Shown: in pieces, positions 23,901-38,100 of the stretch | Layout of the letters: the number at the start of each line of letters is the position of its first letter | Position numbering within the stretch: the first letter of the stretch is position 1 | Origin: Apis mellifera | Lineage: Eukaryota > Arthropoda > Insecta > Hymenoptera > Apidae | Assembly (NCBI RefSeq): GCF_003254395.2 | Contig: NC_037641.1 | Span: 4,621,001-4,685,000, forward strand | Length of the DNA: 64,000 bases | Direction of reading: 5' to 3' | Made by a program: the position numbers and the translations under genes | The notes under the pieces: model-generated | Told to the model about the DNA's origin: nothing | What the model saw: only the letters and a program-made list of their open reading frames with translations | Databases searched by the model: none

Positions 23901-26900
23901 AGTGTATCGGTTGAACGTTTCTGGGAATACTTATAAAAATAATAGAGTAAAAGAAACGATAAGAGGAGAGCACCTGGCGAACTTAATCATCGAAATTGAA
24001 TGGGTTTTAAACTGTGCAACGACACAAACGACATAAATATCGCTTATCGATATTTATTGCCGCGATTTCTAAGTGACTCATGAATAGAAAAGAATTCCAT
24101 CCCTCTTCCATGAGGTCCTGACAAATACAAGAACGTAATAGTGTCTTTTGATCAATACAATATTTCCACGATATCGAATAGAATCGAGCCAACGATACAA
24201 ACAACTTATTCTCGTATAAAAATATCAGAAATGATCGATGATAAAGGGGAGGGGAGATACTTACAGATAAATAAGTGCTTGTTTTCGCCGAAATTGTTTC
24301 ACGATTCGTCGAATCGTGAACAAACAACAAACCGAGACGTTTATTAATCATTTTTCCAGTACTCTGGAATCTCTCTAATCGTTATAATTTTATCGAAAAT
24401 CAAAAGAAAGTAATCTGCACAATTTACAATTTCTCTTGATTTATATGAATTATTAAGAAAATCTCTCCCTTTTATCTTCCAAAATATATTTCCTCTCTAT
24501 TCTAAACTCGAAGTTTCAAAAATGAAAGGAACATTCGAGGCTGTTATTAAAATAAAGGAATAAATACCAAAAGTGGAAGACGCTCATGGCACCGACGCTC
24601 TCCCCCTCGTCAAAGATTCGCGAAACGAGAGACAAGAATCGCGGGTCAAGAATGGAATCGAAGGCTGATGGTCGGCTCGCGAATTAAAATTAGTCGTCCG
24701 CGTCATCGAAAACGGCAAAACTATTACTCAATTAACCCGTACACCCGAGATTTGGCAAGGACCAGTTGCGGATTGTCCCGGCGAAGCCCTCGAAAGCTGC
24801 AGCAGAGGGAGAAGAGAGAACCCTGCCGCTCTCTTCCGAGAACTCTTTTTTTCTTTTCTGGCACGGCCCCCTGGCACAGAGCCCACGCTCCCTGAGACTT
24901 GGTGGCGATTCTTCTCTCACGTGTGCGCTCACCTCTCGATATTCCACGTACACTATATATCTCCCCAATCTCTCCTCTCCCCTCCTCTCCTCCTTCTTCT
25001 TCTCCGCCTTCCTTCGTCTTTCTCTTCTTTCTCCTCTCTTTCCCAGCTCGGCCTGGCACGGAGAGCCACAAGAGCCGTGGAGGAGGTGGGCTCCAAATCA
25101 TATGGAATTTTCCTTTCGACGCGGAGGAATCTCCCCGGGGCTCGTTCTCGGCTCGTGATTCCCAAACAAACGATCGCCTCGCTTTCGCCGATATTTCTGG
25201 CCTCCACGCTTCTTCGCCCTCCCTCGACATCACATTAACACCTTTCGCTTTTCCACAATCCGAGCTTCTCCTAATGGATTTTTCACTTACAGGTGGCACG
25301 ATTCTCCTCGTCTTTCGAAATTTTGAAAATAGCCTCTTTTCTTTCCTTTTCTTTTCTTGCGCGTGGAACGTTCGTAAGTCACGATTAATTAATTGTTGCT
25401 TAACGATTTATAATTGATATGATTTTTGATTCTTGTATTTTGAAAACATCGTTAAGCGTTCGATGACTCGTGGACGAGAATGCGTGTTTTTTTAAGAGTG
25501 TGGAAAATAATATCACGATGGGTTCTTTAAAAAAAATTCAAAGAGCCATTAAGACTAGAGGGGAATCGGTATCAGAGAAATTTTCTAAAATTCTGATATA
25601 GTGCGGCCTTTGTCCCAACGTAAATGTGTCCCAACGATTCTCGACCTCTTTTTTCGAGATACCATAACTCGAAGGTAACTAATGACGCTTCAGAAAACGC
25701 TTATCTGAGTCCCTTAGGCTCAGAGTGGCCCACCTTAATGATCATTGGCCACGTATATTTCGACAATATTTCGACAATACTTGATATCCTTACTTTTTCG
25801 AATTGCTGTTGTTGTTGTTGTTCTCAACGCGAATTATTTATTAAATTTTGATGAGGGAGAATCAACAAATGTTATTACCGAAACATTTCCCAAATTAACA
25901 AATTGGCATCCTGATACAAATGAGAATATGTATCTTTCAATTTTAATACAAAGTATTAAATTGATGAGATGGAATATTGCCAATCCGTAAATTTAAGGAT
26001 GTTGTATAAGGCTTTGAGTGTAAATATCCATAATTTTCAATATATCAGTCGATCCATGATTTCGCTAACAAAATTATAAAATTGGGACAGAGAGCAATAA
26101 TAAATATGCCAACTCGAAAATAGACAGGATATGGACGAATCTTAACTACCTTATATATATGCATACATATCACATAATCACGCGCCAAATGTATCTATCG
26201 AGATGAAAGACTCGTTAGACACGATAATACGTAAAACGTACAGGATGAAACGAATGCAAATGCAGCTATCGACGATACGAAAACAAACCTCTAATTATAA
26301 TATTGCAAGGCCAATACGAGTCGATTCTCGCATCTTCGAGGGAAACGCGAGAGGAAAACCACGTCCGTCTCGATAATAATAAGGCCGAAAGAAACAAGTG
26401 GACGAGATTAGACGACCGAGAATAACGCGATTCGAGTTCGTGGGCGGAAATCTTTTTGCGGTTCCCCGAAATCCTCTTCTGGATAATCTCTCTCTCCACA
26501 ATATTTATACAATTGTTATTCCAATTCTAATTATCCGAAAGAGGATTCCTTCGTTTCGAGGAATCCCTGTGTCGCGATCGGTTATTTCATCGAAACAATT
26601 TAACAGTTAACAAGGATGGCGTATTCAATGGTCATCGTACCATTACAGGATTAAATTTTCAAGTCAAGGTTTCACCCAATGTAAAACGTGTACGAAATAT
26701 TACGAGGTATTTAAATGAATTTATATTACACGACGTACGATTAAAGAATAACCGAATACACGTCTACGTTCCGCTCCTCTTACGTATTCGAGAAACGAGC
26801 GAGTGAGATAACGAGCGAGCAATTCCTTCGATATAAACAGCCGCATAACGGATCCGGACTAATGCACGAATGCCTTTGAACGAAGAATATTGTATTTCTA

Positions 26901-29065
26901 ATCTATCGTGCAATACGCATAACACAGGCTGACGTCACCGTGGCGATTTCGGAGCAACAACATCGATTGGATAACATTGCAGTTGCAATGATGCAATGGC
27001 ACACACGTGCAATTTCGTGCTATTGGAGAGATTAAAGCCCGCGCGCAGACGTAACGTCACGCGATGTCCCGTTATCCTGCAATAACAGGAGTAGATGCAA
27101 ATCTTATCGCGATTTCGTTTGTTGCTGAATGATCCTGCGAATAATTTAATGACACGATCCGATTGATACGTTCCATCAGACGATTGTAGAGATATGGAAG
27201 AGGTGATAGAAGATTTCAAATTTACTCTCATTTTAGAAGAGAAAATGATGCATAAGATTGAACAAGTAGCTTTATTAACGAAGATTTAAAAATGCTATAT
27301 CCTTAACAATGATGATGTAAATATGTAACAGCGAAATACTCGAAATTTATTAACAATAATCAGTTATACCGGGAACGGATTTAGAAAAAGAAGATTAAAG
27401 AGATTAGAATCGAATCGCGATGCGAAATTTGCATGTATGATTATTAAAAATAGACTTATACGTCATCGAAGCTTGTTTATCACTCGATAAACTCGCAATT
27501 TCGTAATTCGTCTTTAAAATTACAATCTAATTACTACTTATCCAATTTTGTCCTAATTTAGTGAGAGATTAAAATTTCACAAGTTTCCCTAAATTTATAC
27601 AGATATCCGCACAATCTTCAAATTTTAAATAAAAAATATCTCATCATGTTCCTACCATCTTTTCCAATATATATATGTATACTCAAATATATGAATCAAA
27701 TTAAAAATATCGAACTGCACGTCATAAACGAAATAGTCTACGAAATTTTCAAGATTTAAGAATTCCTGTCGCGAGCACATTCGAAGAGGTGTAAGAAAAC
27801 GTTTTCGCAACAACGATAAATCGCAACTCGATGTAGCAACTCGAAGGTGGATTAACGAAATGACGGCTGGATTACGCGCGAAATCCCGGCGTTTCCCACG
27901 GACACGTATAATGGAACGATTCGCGTCGAGAACGATAAAATTAACGCCGAGTTACGAAACGGATGGAGCATCGAACCGGCCGACCTTATCTGTCGGTGAC
28001 GTTGCTTGAAAAACGAGCGAATTAAATAGGGCTTGCTATCTGGACACTGCTGAATCGGCTCGTGAACGGAGTCACGAATCGCTCTAGTTTCTCGAGTTTT
28101 TTTTTTCTTTAGAGACTTCTATCCACACGCTCCTTTTCGCGTGGTAAAGTGAAATTGAAATTTCCTTAAAAATTCGATGATAATTGAAAAAAGGAGAAGA
28201 AAGGGATACAAATCTCGAGCGATAAATAAATCGTAGGTGGATGTTTTTCCAATAACAATTTTCAAATGAGAAAAATTTTTAGGTGAAATTGAGTTATGTG
28301 AATCTCCTTGTAAGATGGGTTTGTACAATGATTTTCGTGATTGGCTGTGATGATAATCGAGAGGAAAACGGAAAGGAAACGATCATTCTATCGATACTTG
28401 AAAATAATTAAACATTTATCTCACCCTAAATTCATATCGAATTGAGCATCAGCATAAATGCTCGAAACTTATGGACAATCACGTACGTGATCAAACTGAA
28501 TAGAATAATCCCCCATTGTGCTACAGTTTAGAGAACTCGGACAAACGTTTGCCATGCATTATGTATTCAAACTAAACAACAATATGGACGGAGTTGAAAT
28601 TATAATTAAACCATTGTGGAAAAATCTTGCTAATTAACCATACACGCATACATACACGGATCTATCTATTTATAATTTCAAATAAATTGAATAAATTAAA
28701 AGTCCAAACTTTTTATCTTCTTCACCTCCAAATAACATAATCAATTTAATAAAAAAATCTCTCTTTTTTTATCAAATTCGAGAACAGATCCTTTCGAAAA
28801 AAAACTATCAAATGTCATCCTAAATTCCAATAATTGTTTTCCATGAACATATTATCATAATTTGAGTTATAACAATTCACATTTATCGACGAATCGTTAC
28901 TTTCTTCCTTTCCAACGTAACAATTTCCAAGTGTGTATGATTATGCGTAATTCATGCAATATCTGTCCGCTTTCGCAACCGAGGAATTCATATATATATA
29001 TACACACACACACACATATTATTTCCCATCCTGATGATAAAAACAAGTCGTGATAAACGCGAAAC

Positions 29066-29105
<40 letters not shown>

Positions 29106-32100
29106 CTCTCTCAGCCTTTTTAATCGCTCGTTAATTTCGCTCGTCAGCGAATATCGAGTTACGATTAGAATAACACCGATCCAAAATGTTTCTGAGAAGC
29201 ATGGCTGAACGCGCAACGCCAACGTAGTTGTTTGCCTACTTTTCCAGCGAAATACGCAACCCTAAGAAAGAAACAAAGGAGCGACATTAACACATGTCGT
29301 ATTTCGATATCCCGCGGGCGTAATTGATTCCCTCCCTTCGAAATACCGTTCAGAATTCCGTTGGAGCAGCAGTATGCACCACGTGTGGCGCGGAATATGG
29401 ATATTGTCCTTGCATTATTCATCCCTGTTTACGGGGGAAAACTCGATGCGGGGGAAGGGAAAAAGCTTTAAAAAGAATGATCGACGAAACGTTTACAGCC
29501 TCGAAAAACGCGATCGTGACGCGCTGTGATATTGGGAAGGGGGGAGGATTCGTGCGGGAGAATTGCGTCATTAGAAACAGATGTCGGGCAGGGATTCGAA
29601 AAAGGGGGCCGCGAAGAAGCTCGTAAAGTTGGCCCACCGTGGACAGGAATGGAATTTAAGTGGCGTTCGAGTCACGAGACGGGAGGGAAGATCAAAAAAT
29701 TCGACCTAATTTTGCATTGGACGAGTCAGCGAGATCGTTTGATGTCGGATGTTAGGCTGGGTGTGTGAGTTGTGGTGGATAAATCAAATGATGGTGGTGG
29801 GGTGGAGCGCGGGGGTTCCGACAAATATTTAACTTTCTCCTTCTGTCGATCTATATATCGCTCTCTGTCCGATCTCATCTTCCCGTCCCAGAAATAACGT
29901 ACAAGTAGGGAGAAGAGACCTGATAGAAAAGTTATTGGAGGGGATAACGCTACGAGGAATGCGTAAACACGATGATATCGCGTTAATTGATCGAGTTTCT
30001 TTTTTCTTTTCGAAGCGAAATTGTTTCCAAAATGAATCGCGTTTCGATTGTTGAATTTTCGAGAGAAAGATCTGACGACACACGTGTTGCTTGAAAGATT
30101 GAGACGAGAAAGAGAGAGCACGGCGGTGATAAGTGGTATGCGCCACTTTATTGGCTATTTCTGCAAATTAATCAAAGTTGGTATGTACCAAGAAATCGAA
30201 CGATCGAGATAAACTTGATCAACGTGCAGAAAGGAATTCAAAATACGAGGGTCACGATAGAATAATCGCAAAAATGAAGCCTCAAGGCGACTCTGTCCGT
30301 CGTCGTCGTCGTCGTCGTCGTGGTTATGTCTATTTACGTTGATGGGAGCGAGCACATAGACGTGAAAGAAATAAAGATAACCGAACGAGCGACAAACAAC
30401 GGGCAGAAAGGCCGGGGTAATACACTCGAGAAGTCGATTATATGAAACCTTGTACCATATTATTCCGTGTATATCACTCCCACGCGTGAGTGGCGCGCGC
30501 GCGTTCAACCAGCAAAGCCATTCCTCAAGCTGAATCTTAACAACACCCGTGCGTGTTTAAAAGATGCTCGATAAAACCCGACAATGATCCCTTCTCCCTT
30601 CCATCCTGACGATAAACGAAGAGGCGAGACGCTGCTTTTTATAACTTTTCTTACATCGAGGATGTAAGAATTTTTAAAGATTAGGTAGATAGAATTCGAG
30701 AGTCCGTGGATGACGACCCCGGGGCACGGGGTCTACACACCTTTCGCCAAGGAGCGTTCCTCAAATTCGTTCGTGTCGCTACTTCTTTTCGTTCGACTCG
30801 AAAGGAAGACTCGAAGAAAATATAACTCTGCGATCTTGTCTCTGCGAAATGTTCAATTGTTTGTGATTCAACACAGATCTTTCCCTGGGAATTGAACGTT
30901 CGTTGACCCGCGAGAGTCAGGAATCGGAAGACGAGAAAATTACTTTATCGTGGGCATAATAGGTAATACGTCGATTATTAAGTGCGCCGCGTAAATGGGA
31001 AATTAGGGTAGAGCGTTAAAAGAGCCTGCACGTTTTACGATCCGTACGTGACTAAATAGACGTGAAACGGGCCGTTCCAAAGGAACGGAAGGGGACAATA
31101 GAATAATATCGTAACCCGCCACCCACGGTCAACGTTAATCGCAATCGTTTACAGAGATACGGCTTAATTAACATCGGCGATTAACGTTGCATCGTGGTCA
31201 CTCTGTATACAACACGCGTGCACGCTTGTTTTCGAGTTTCTCACGATTCTCTCTTATGCATCCTCGTTGTCTGTGCCCTATTGTCTGCGAGGCGGATGTT
31301 CAAGTGATGCGGATTAAATGGAATGGATGCAACCGTGCTCCGCGTCTATCCAATTTAAATTTACCCTATGTGCGTGATCTATCTCTGGAAGTCAATCGAA
31401 TTTTTCAACTCAAATTACTTGTGTTCGTATAACACGTTCATCATGTATTCTACATTTTCTATAAACTCCTACAAAGAAAGGAATATCTATTTATAATCCG
31501 TTATCATTGCGTAATTTTTTTCTAAATTACGAGGAACCAAAAAAAAAAAAAAATCGGTAAAACGTGTAATCTGGAAGAGAAAATATGTATGAGTCAAAGC
31601 TGAAAACAATAGGATCACAAATCTTAAACGCGATGCAATCTCCGAAACAGAAAGAACAATTATCAGAGATCAAACATTTCTCGCGTCGATAAAATTGGAG
31701 CAAGAAAATCCAAAGAATCATAACATGTCCATTCCCATGACGGGGAAACAATTCTGCAAAGATACGATACGGGTAAATGTTAAAATTGGACTTGGGCAAG
31801 TAGTGTGTTGAGGAATCGGTCAGATTTCACGTCCTTTTAAAACGCCTATCTTTACACTAGCCAAGCACAAGGCGTGCTCTGTCAGCTCAAAGCCACTTAT
31901 TTGCCTGGCCTAAAACAACATCTTCCAGCACACCGCTCGAGAATGTCACTGGCCTTATCGCGCGTGTGAGAAGCGGCGAGAATTGGCAAACACACGCTAC
32001 ACGTATGAAACAGAACCGGCTGTTCCGCGTTTCGAAAAGGAGAGGAAAAAAGAAAAAAAAAAAGAAAAAAAAAAAGAAAAAAAAAAAGAAGAAGAAAAAA

Positions 32101-35100
32101 GGAAAAGGAAAAGGAAAAGGAACGTGGTCGGTCGTTCTCTCTTTCAAAATCAGTGAAAACAGGTTCTCGTTTCCGATATTCGATGACGCAACTTAGTTAG
32201 TTCGATACACAACCTTCGAAGGGAATTTAAACGGCGCCATTTATTCGACTTTCTTCCGCTTGATAAATGAAATAACTCGTTGGCAACTCGAAAAACAGAG
32301 GCTGCGATTAAAATCGAGCAAAACCGCTTATCTTGTTTTCGATAGGACTCGAAGGACAAGCGAGTTCTCGTATTGGTATTATACGTGTGGAGATTTTGTC
32401 TCGTGTGACATGAGAAAAACATAATTTCTGAAACGATGAACTTAGAAATAATCTCGCGTATCATTTGTGGAAAAAAAATATTATCATCCAATTTAAAAGA
32501 AAAATAATTATCCGTTTCTCTGTTGATTATTTAAAAAAAAAATTCATTGGAATTTCAAATTAATTGAAAATAATTTAAATACCATTATCAAAAGAAAGAA
32601 GAACTTGAATTCTTTCAATGAACCCTATGAAAAAACACGTGCCAGGTTCCGAATAACGAAAAAGGAAATCAAGAGTATATAATATATAAATATAAAAAAA
32701 CTAGATTCTTCGAGGCGAAATGAGTAGTCAAGGTTGCGTATCGTGTAAAATCCGATAATTCAAACGATCGACTGATCGAAATAATTCGAAAAGAACGAGT
32801 GGACAGAGAGAAAAGACGAATGAAAACAAACTCGGTTGGAAAATATGAGAAATACTGAGGCTAAGAGAGAAAGAAAGAAAGAAGAAAGGAAAAAAAGAGG
32901 AGAAGAAACACGGTCTGGGGAACAAAGGAGCTTTTGCGAGTTCGATGCTCCTTTCTTATCAGGGAAGGAGACTGTTGCGGCTAAGCCAAATCGTGGTTTG
33001 ATTGGTCTGCTTGGCCTCGACGTCATTCCATCGATTGTGAATACGCTACGCGATACCAAACGTGTCTCCCCGTCTCTGTCGTTCGTTCCTTGTATCGTGT
33101 CCCGACACGTCTCGACGCGTTCGAACACGTTCCTGCGATTTGAGCACGGCCAACTGACAAAGAGCGACAAAGAAGCCCGAAAATGGCGGATGCATGAGAT
33201 TTTGAATCTGAAAATTAGGGAAAAGAGTATCTCTTTTTAATTTCAAAGTCGAAATTTTCAAACAATTAAAAATAATTTTATAAAAAATTTGGAATTTCTC
33301 GAAATTTTGATCTGTTTCGATTGTTAAAATTGGATTTGTTTCAAGCGCGCTTAAATATATGAAATTTTGAATTCAGAGTTTATCGAAGAAAATATGATGA
33401 TTCTCCTTTTAGCTAATACAAAAACAGATCAAGAATTTCTCTTACAATTTGCAATTAAATAATTGACTGATTGTTATAAAATAAAACTTTCAATACGATT
33501 ATATAATCATCCTATCACGCATATGCGATATTGAATTGAATGTAACGCAACATTGTATACGCTTAACTCCTTAGATTATAATTTTTGCTGTATACATTAA
33601 TACATTGCTGCGTCAGTGTTAATTTTTCGAAACGAAACAATGAAAGCAAGCAAACAAAAAATTTTGATTAAAAAGATCGGAAGAAATCTATTCCTATTAA
33701 AAAAAAATCCATACGATTTCGTATGGAAAAAAATTAAAAACTACTCACGTTTTTTCCTATCCCCCCATCGTAAAATAATGCTCCATAGCGAGAAAACTGA
33801 CCTCAACAAAATATCGCAGGCGAAAGATGGAGAGGGAGGGGGTCGAGGCACAGAAGAAGACGAAGAAGAAATAAGAAAAGGCCACGAAATAAAAATAAGG
33901 AACCCCTCGGAGAGCAATTACGCCGATCGAGGATAGCGTTATGGGCTCCTCCGCAGGGACTCCGCTCTGTGGAAAAAAACCGGTCAGCGAGTGGTATCAT
34001 AAACAATGACTTTCTAACTAGGATGGACGGGCGCATGGAACCGGGGAGCACCGCAAGAATTATACGTTGGCCGCCTGATAGATTCCAGACGCCATTCGAC
34101 GCTTGTCTAACGGGTCCATGAAATATGAATCGGATCAAGGGGATAAAGACGTCGAATACCAGCGAGAAATAATCGATAGTTTGGAAGCCTCTTTCGTCGT
34201 GCTCTGAAATTAAAAGAATAATCTTAATCGATAATGATTAAATTCGTTCGTAATAAGAATAACACTTGTACGATTTCCAAGGCATTCCATCACAATTTCA
34301 CGATTTAATTGGATACAGACACGGTTCTTTTGCAATAATGATATTTATAAAAGATATTTTTCTTGAGAAAAGGATGAAAATTGATAAGGAGTTCGTTTTT
34401 TTATACGAACTCTTTGAACGTAATTATAAAATTAGGACAAAGTGAAGGAATATTTTTCTTAGAGAGGGAAAATTTTGATTGAATTTGATTTTCCGGATTG
34501 ATCGACGAGGTTAATGAAAAATATTTTTTCAATAAGGAATTAAAGAAGACGTCGATAGCAGAAATAATTAACCCCTTTCTTTGTCATATTTACGTCTACG
34601 TTGCTTTTTTTCTTTTTTAAGTACCAATAAGTGATGACGAAATTAGGCCAAAATCGTAGAAAAATATTTTTCACGGAGCGAAACAACTCGATGAAAAATA
34701 TTTTTCAACGAGCGACAAACTCGATAAAAAATAAACGAAGATGGAGAGCATGGACAGTGATAGCGGGGAAGTGACATAATGGTTTCATCGCGATTGTTTC
34801 ACCCGTGAAATTTATCGAATCGGTAAATCGATATAACAATACCTCCTCCCCGTTTATATTTGCCTTTTCCTCGGTTCGGTATTAATAATAACCGGTTACA
34901 AAATTAGGGAAAAATGTGTTCGATGAAAAATATTTTCCGCCGGGTGAAAAAAAAGAATTCAATGAAAAATATTTTCCACCGACGAGTGACAAAACTCGTA
35001 TAAATTGAGAAAAATATTTCTCAATTTATTGGAAAATTATTGAACAAATATTCGATTAACAGATCACACGGGGATCGAGAAAAACAATTTTTAAAATATA

Positions 35101-38100
35101 TATATATATATACGTATATTCCCGTGGGTGGTAGACGGATTAACCGCTAGCGATAATCGTCCCATGGCAATAGTTAAGAGACATGAAAACGTAAAACCGG
35201 GAAAGGAAGATAAACGTTGATCGCAGGCCTCTACAGCCACTGTGTTTACCCGTGAACGAAACCGGTAAACATGTTTACCAATGGCGGATTACGTTAAAAT
35301 TTTAACATTTACATAAGAGCCGACGCGATAGGGAGAAATGGCTCTGTGTACAAAAAAACTCCTCATTACCATAGTAAATATGTACGTTATATTAATCGAT
35401 CATCGATCATTTTTCTTCTTTCTTTCTTTCTTTCTTTCTTTCGTCGATAAGATTCGTTCGATTAAGGAACGCGTAAAATTTCATATCAGATTCTTCAAGG
35501 GGATTGAAAAGTAAGTGGAAGAAATTTCTCAAGTTTCTAAAAACTATTTCAAGATTATATTTTAGATAATTATCTAAATAATATCCTCTTCTTTTTTCGA
35601 ATTAAAAAAAGGTTTCGAATATTCTTGATAAATATAATGCCACCGTTCGAAATTCGAAGACAGAATTGAATTTCCCGAGGAATGGATCGTTACGTCAGCA
35701 GTGGACTCTTTATATGTAAATAGGGAATCATTTAGGATCCTTTCTGCTGGGAAGGTCCACGCTAAACTCGTCCATAATAGTCTCATAATTGTGGACGAGA
35801 TTTATACAGAGTGGAACAACAATAGCACCATTTCGAATCCATTTGATTGGGTATAGATCTCCAGAGGTACGTGACCAAAGTGTAAATTACCTCTCGAATC
35901 TGGGTCTAACCTCGCCCAGTTAATCACGTAACGATAACACGAGCAGAAACGAAGAAACAAAAAGTTGTATATCCAGTTAAGTCCATATATATATATATAC
36001 GATTTATCCTTCGATAATAATTTTAAAAACTCTTTAATAAATAAAAATAATATTTCTGTATTTTTTTTTCCCTTTTTTTTTTCAATTTTTCAAGATATAT
36101 TTCAACTTCTACGCGATTCCTCCTCGACTTTTAACTACAGTTACGAAAGTCAAGTGTGCCTTGTAGAAATAACTACGTCCAAGTCTAAGAGTTGCTCTTT
36201 AACAATTGTTGTCTTTAGTTATTCGTATTTTTCAAAGTGTATTGAAATTTTATTTCAAGTTTTCTATTAAATCTTTTAAGCAAAGTCAGAAAGCCCTATG
36301 CACGTCGCCAAGTTTAATTTATTTCTCTTCCTAGGAAAAACAATCACGAAGAAAGATATAAGAACTTTTCACGCATAACTGTAACAATGATACAACTCCA
36401 CAATTAATGCTTTAAATATTCCGAATCGGTAATAATATCATCGACGAAAAATTTCAAATAATTCAAAAGCTGAAAATTTTCAATTGCCGATATATAACGA
36501 ACGATATGTATTTCGTAATACTGGGATATTTCAACTGAAAAAAAACAAAAGAACAAAAAAAGTTCCAAAAGAAAAAAAAGAGGCAAAAATGGTCGGTTCA
36601 TTGAGCGGTGGTTTCATGCAGTTACCGATGACACGAGAAAAGAAAAAGCAAGAAAACCTGTTAGCCCGTACGGGCCTGGACCCGTTCTCGAGGTCTTCGA
36701 GGAGCGAAGGCGGCCTATGACCGCGTGCAACAACATTGAAAACCAGAACCCAGATCTCGAGAACCGGTTTACGTTTGGAAAACAATTTTACGATCTCGAG
36801 AGAGCTGCATGTCGAGGAGAAAATATATATATGTATATATGTATACATACATATACATATATGTATATATATATACAAGAGAAAGGGAAAAGAACAGGAA
36901 AGGGAGAAGAAGAAGAAGAAGAAGAAAAAAAAGAAGAAGAAAAATGGAGAGATTCGACAAGAGTTTCGTCTCAACGGGCCACCATGCCCGGATGGGACGT
37001 GTATACTCGTGGCGGTTTACAAAGAAGGAGGGGGGGAAAAAAGGGGTGAAATGAAAGAAGAAAATAGAGAAAGAGAGAGGGGAAAAATGAAGGAAGGGAA
37101 TTAAAAAAGAAACGTCGGAGTCGTCGGATAAAAATAATCGTTCGAAACCAGCGTGTTCTTCAAAGGGACTTACACCATCCACTCGGCGTTTATTCCACGT
37201 CCAATTTACCTCCAGTTCAAAGAGCCTCTGTGTAACTAGGTCCGGGGAAAATAGATTTTCGACGTGGATAAATGGAAATAAATATTTTCGTTTCCTCGAA
37301 CGAGACGAGATTTTTCCGTGTAAAAATTTTCTTCGATAGTTGGAAGTTATGCAATATTTTGCATATTATTTCGAAATATGAGAAAACTCGATATTACTCG
37401 ATTCACCGAGAGTCTATTCTCGAATACGATTCGAACAAATGAAGAAGAAATGAAAAATAAAACATTGGGAATTTCGTCTGGGATTTTCGTATCCCTCCTC
37501 GTGTTCCCTTCGCTCTCGAGTTAAAATTATTTTTAAAAAAATGAAATTCTTCCCTCCGAAATCTTGCGCCTAAATAAATAAACTGAAAGAGAAAACAAAT
37601 AATTCTCCTATCCGTATATTTGTTTGCCTCATGTGTTAAAATTGTATAAAAAATAAAATTCTTTTCACTGAATTCCCCCGCGGGTATAAATAAGAAAAAG
37701 GAATAAATAAATAATATGATCGCGTGTAAAAATTGCTTTTAATAAATGATCTGTAATCCAAAAGTAATAACGGAACAACTAATTACCTTTGACGTTTAAT
37801 TTCAATTTGATCGAAAACAAATATTTCATTTGCATCGAATCTGAATGTAAATAATAATTAATAATATTTGCCTATGCATAATATTTTAGAAATTATTTAT
37901 GGAATATATTTCAATCTTTAATATATACCTAATATAATGTATTTTTTCCTTTCCTTTTCTCTAATTTAATAAAAAAAAAATCAGATGCAAACTATTACGC
38001 AAACGTGTTGGAGCTTCTTCGTACGTACGAATTGCATAACATTCAGAACAGAGAAAAAAACATTAGAAATGCAAAACTGCGTCCGTGGTATAATTTATCT

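Larger units (their letters stand above)
25421..33800 (-). other. Sestrin large intron, block 2
   Basis: No exon is recognised in 8.4 kb. Notable items are a tandem TGTCCCAACG (25612 and 25627), the CRE/CARE cluster at 26.93-27.06 kb, (CT)n at 29070-29112, (GTC)8 at 30298-30321, a 13-bp inverted repeat at 31130-31189 and an A-rich minisatellite at 32047-32123. Confidence 0.6.

Noticed and set aside
24724..25299. 191-codon minus-strand open frame
   Set aside because: Open in several frames on both strands because of purine/pyrimidine skew; Gly/Glu/Arg/Lys low complexity and no recognisable protein.
31887..32196. Poly-Phe / poly-Lys frames
   Set aside because: Direct products of the A11G minisatellite.
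36717..37182. Overlapping frames of 110-147 codons on both strands
   Set aside because: Produced by GAA/TTC and TA repeats (Glu/Lys or Phe/Leu runs, Tyr-Ile repeats); not protein-like.
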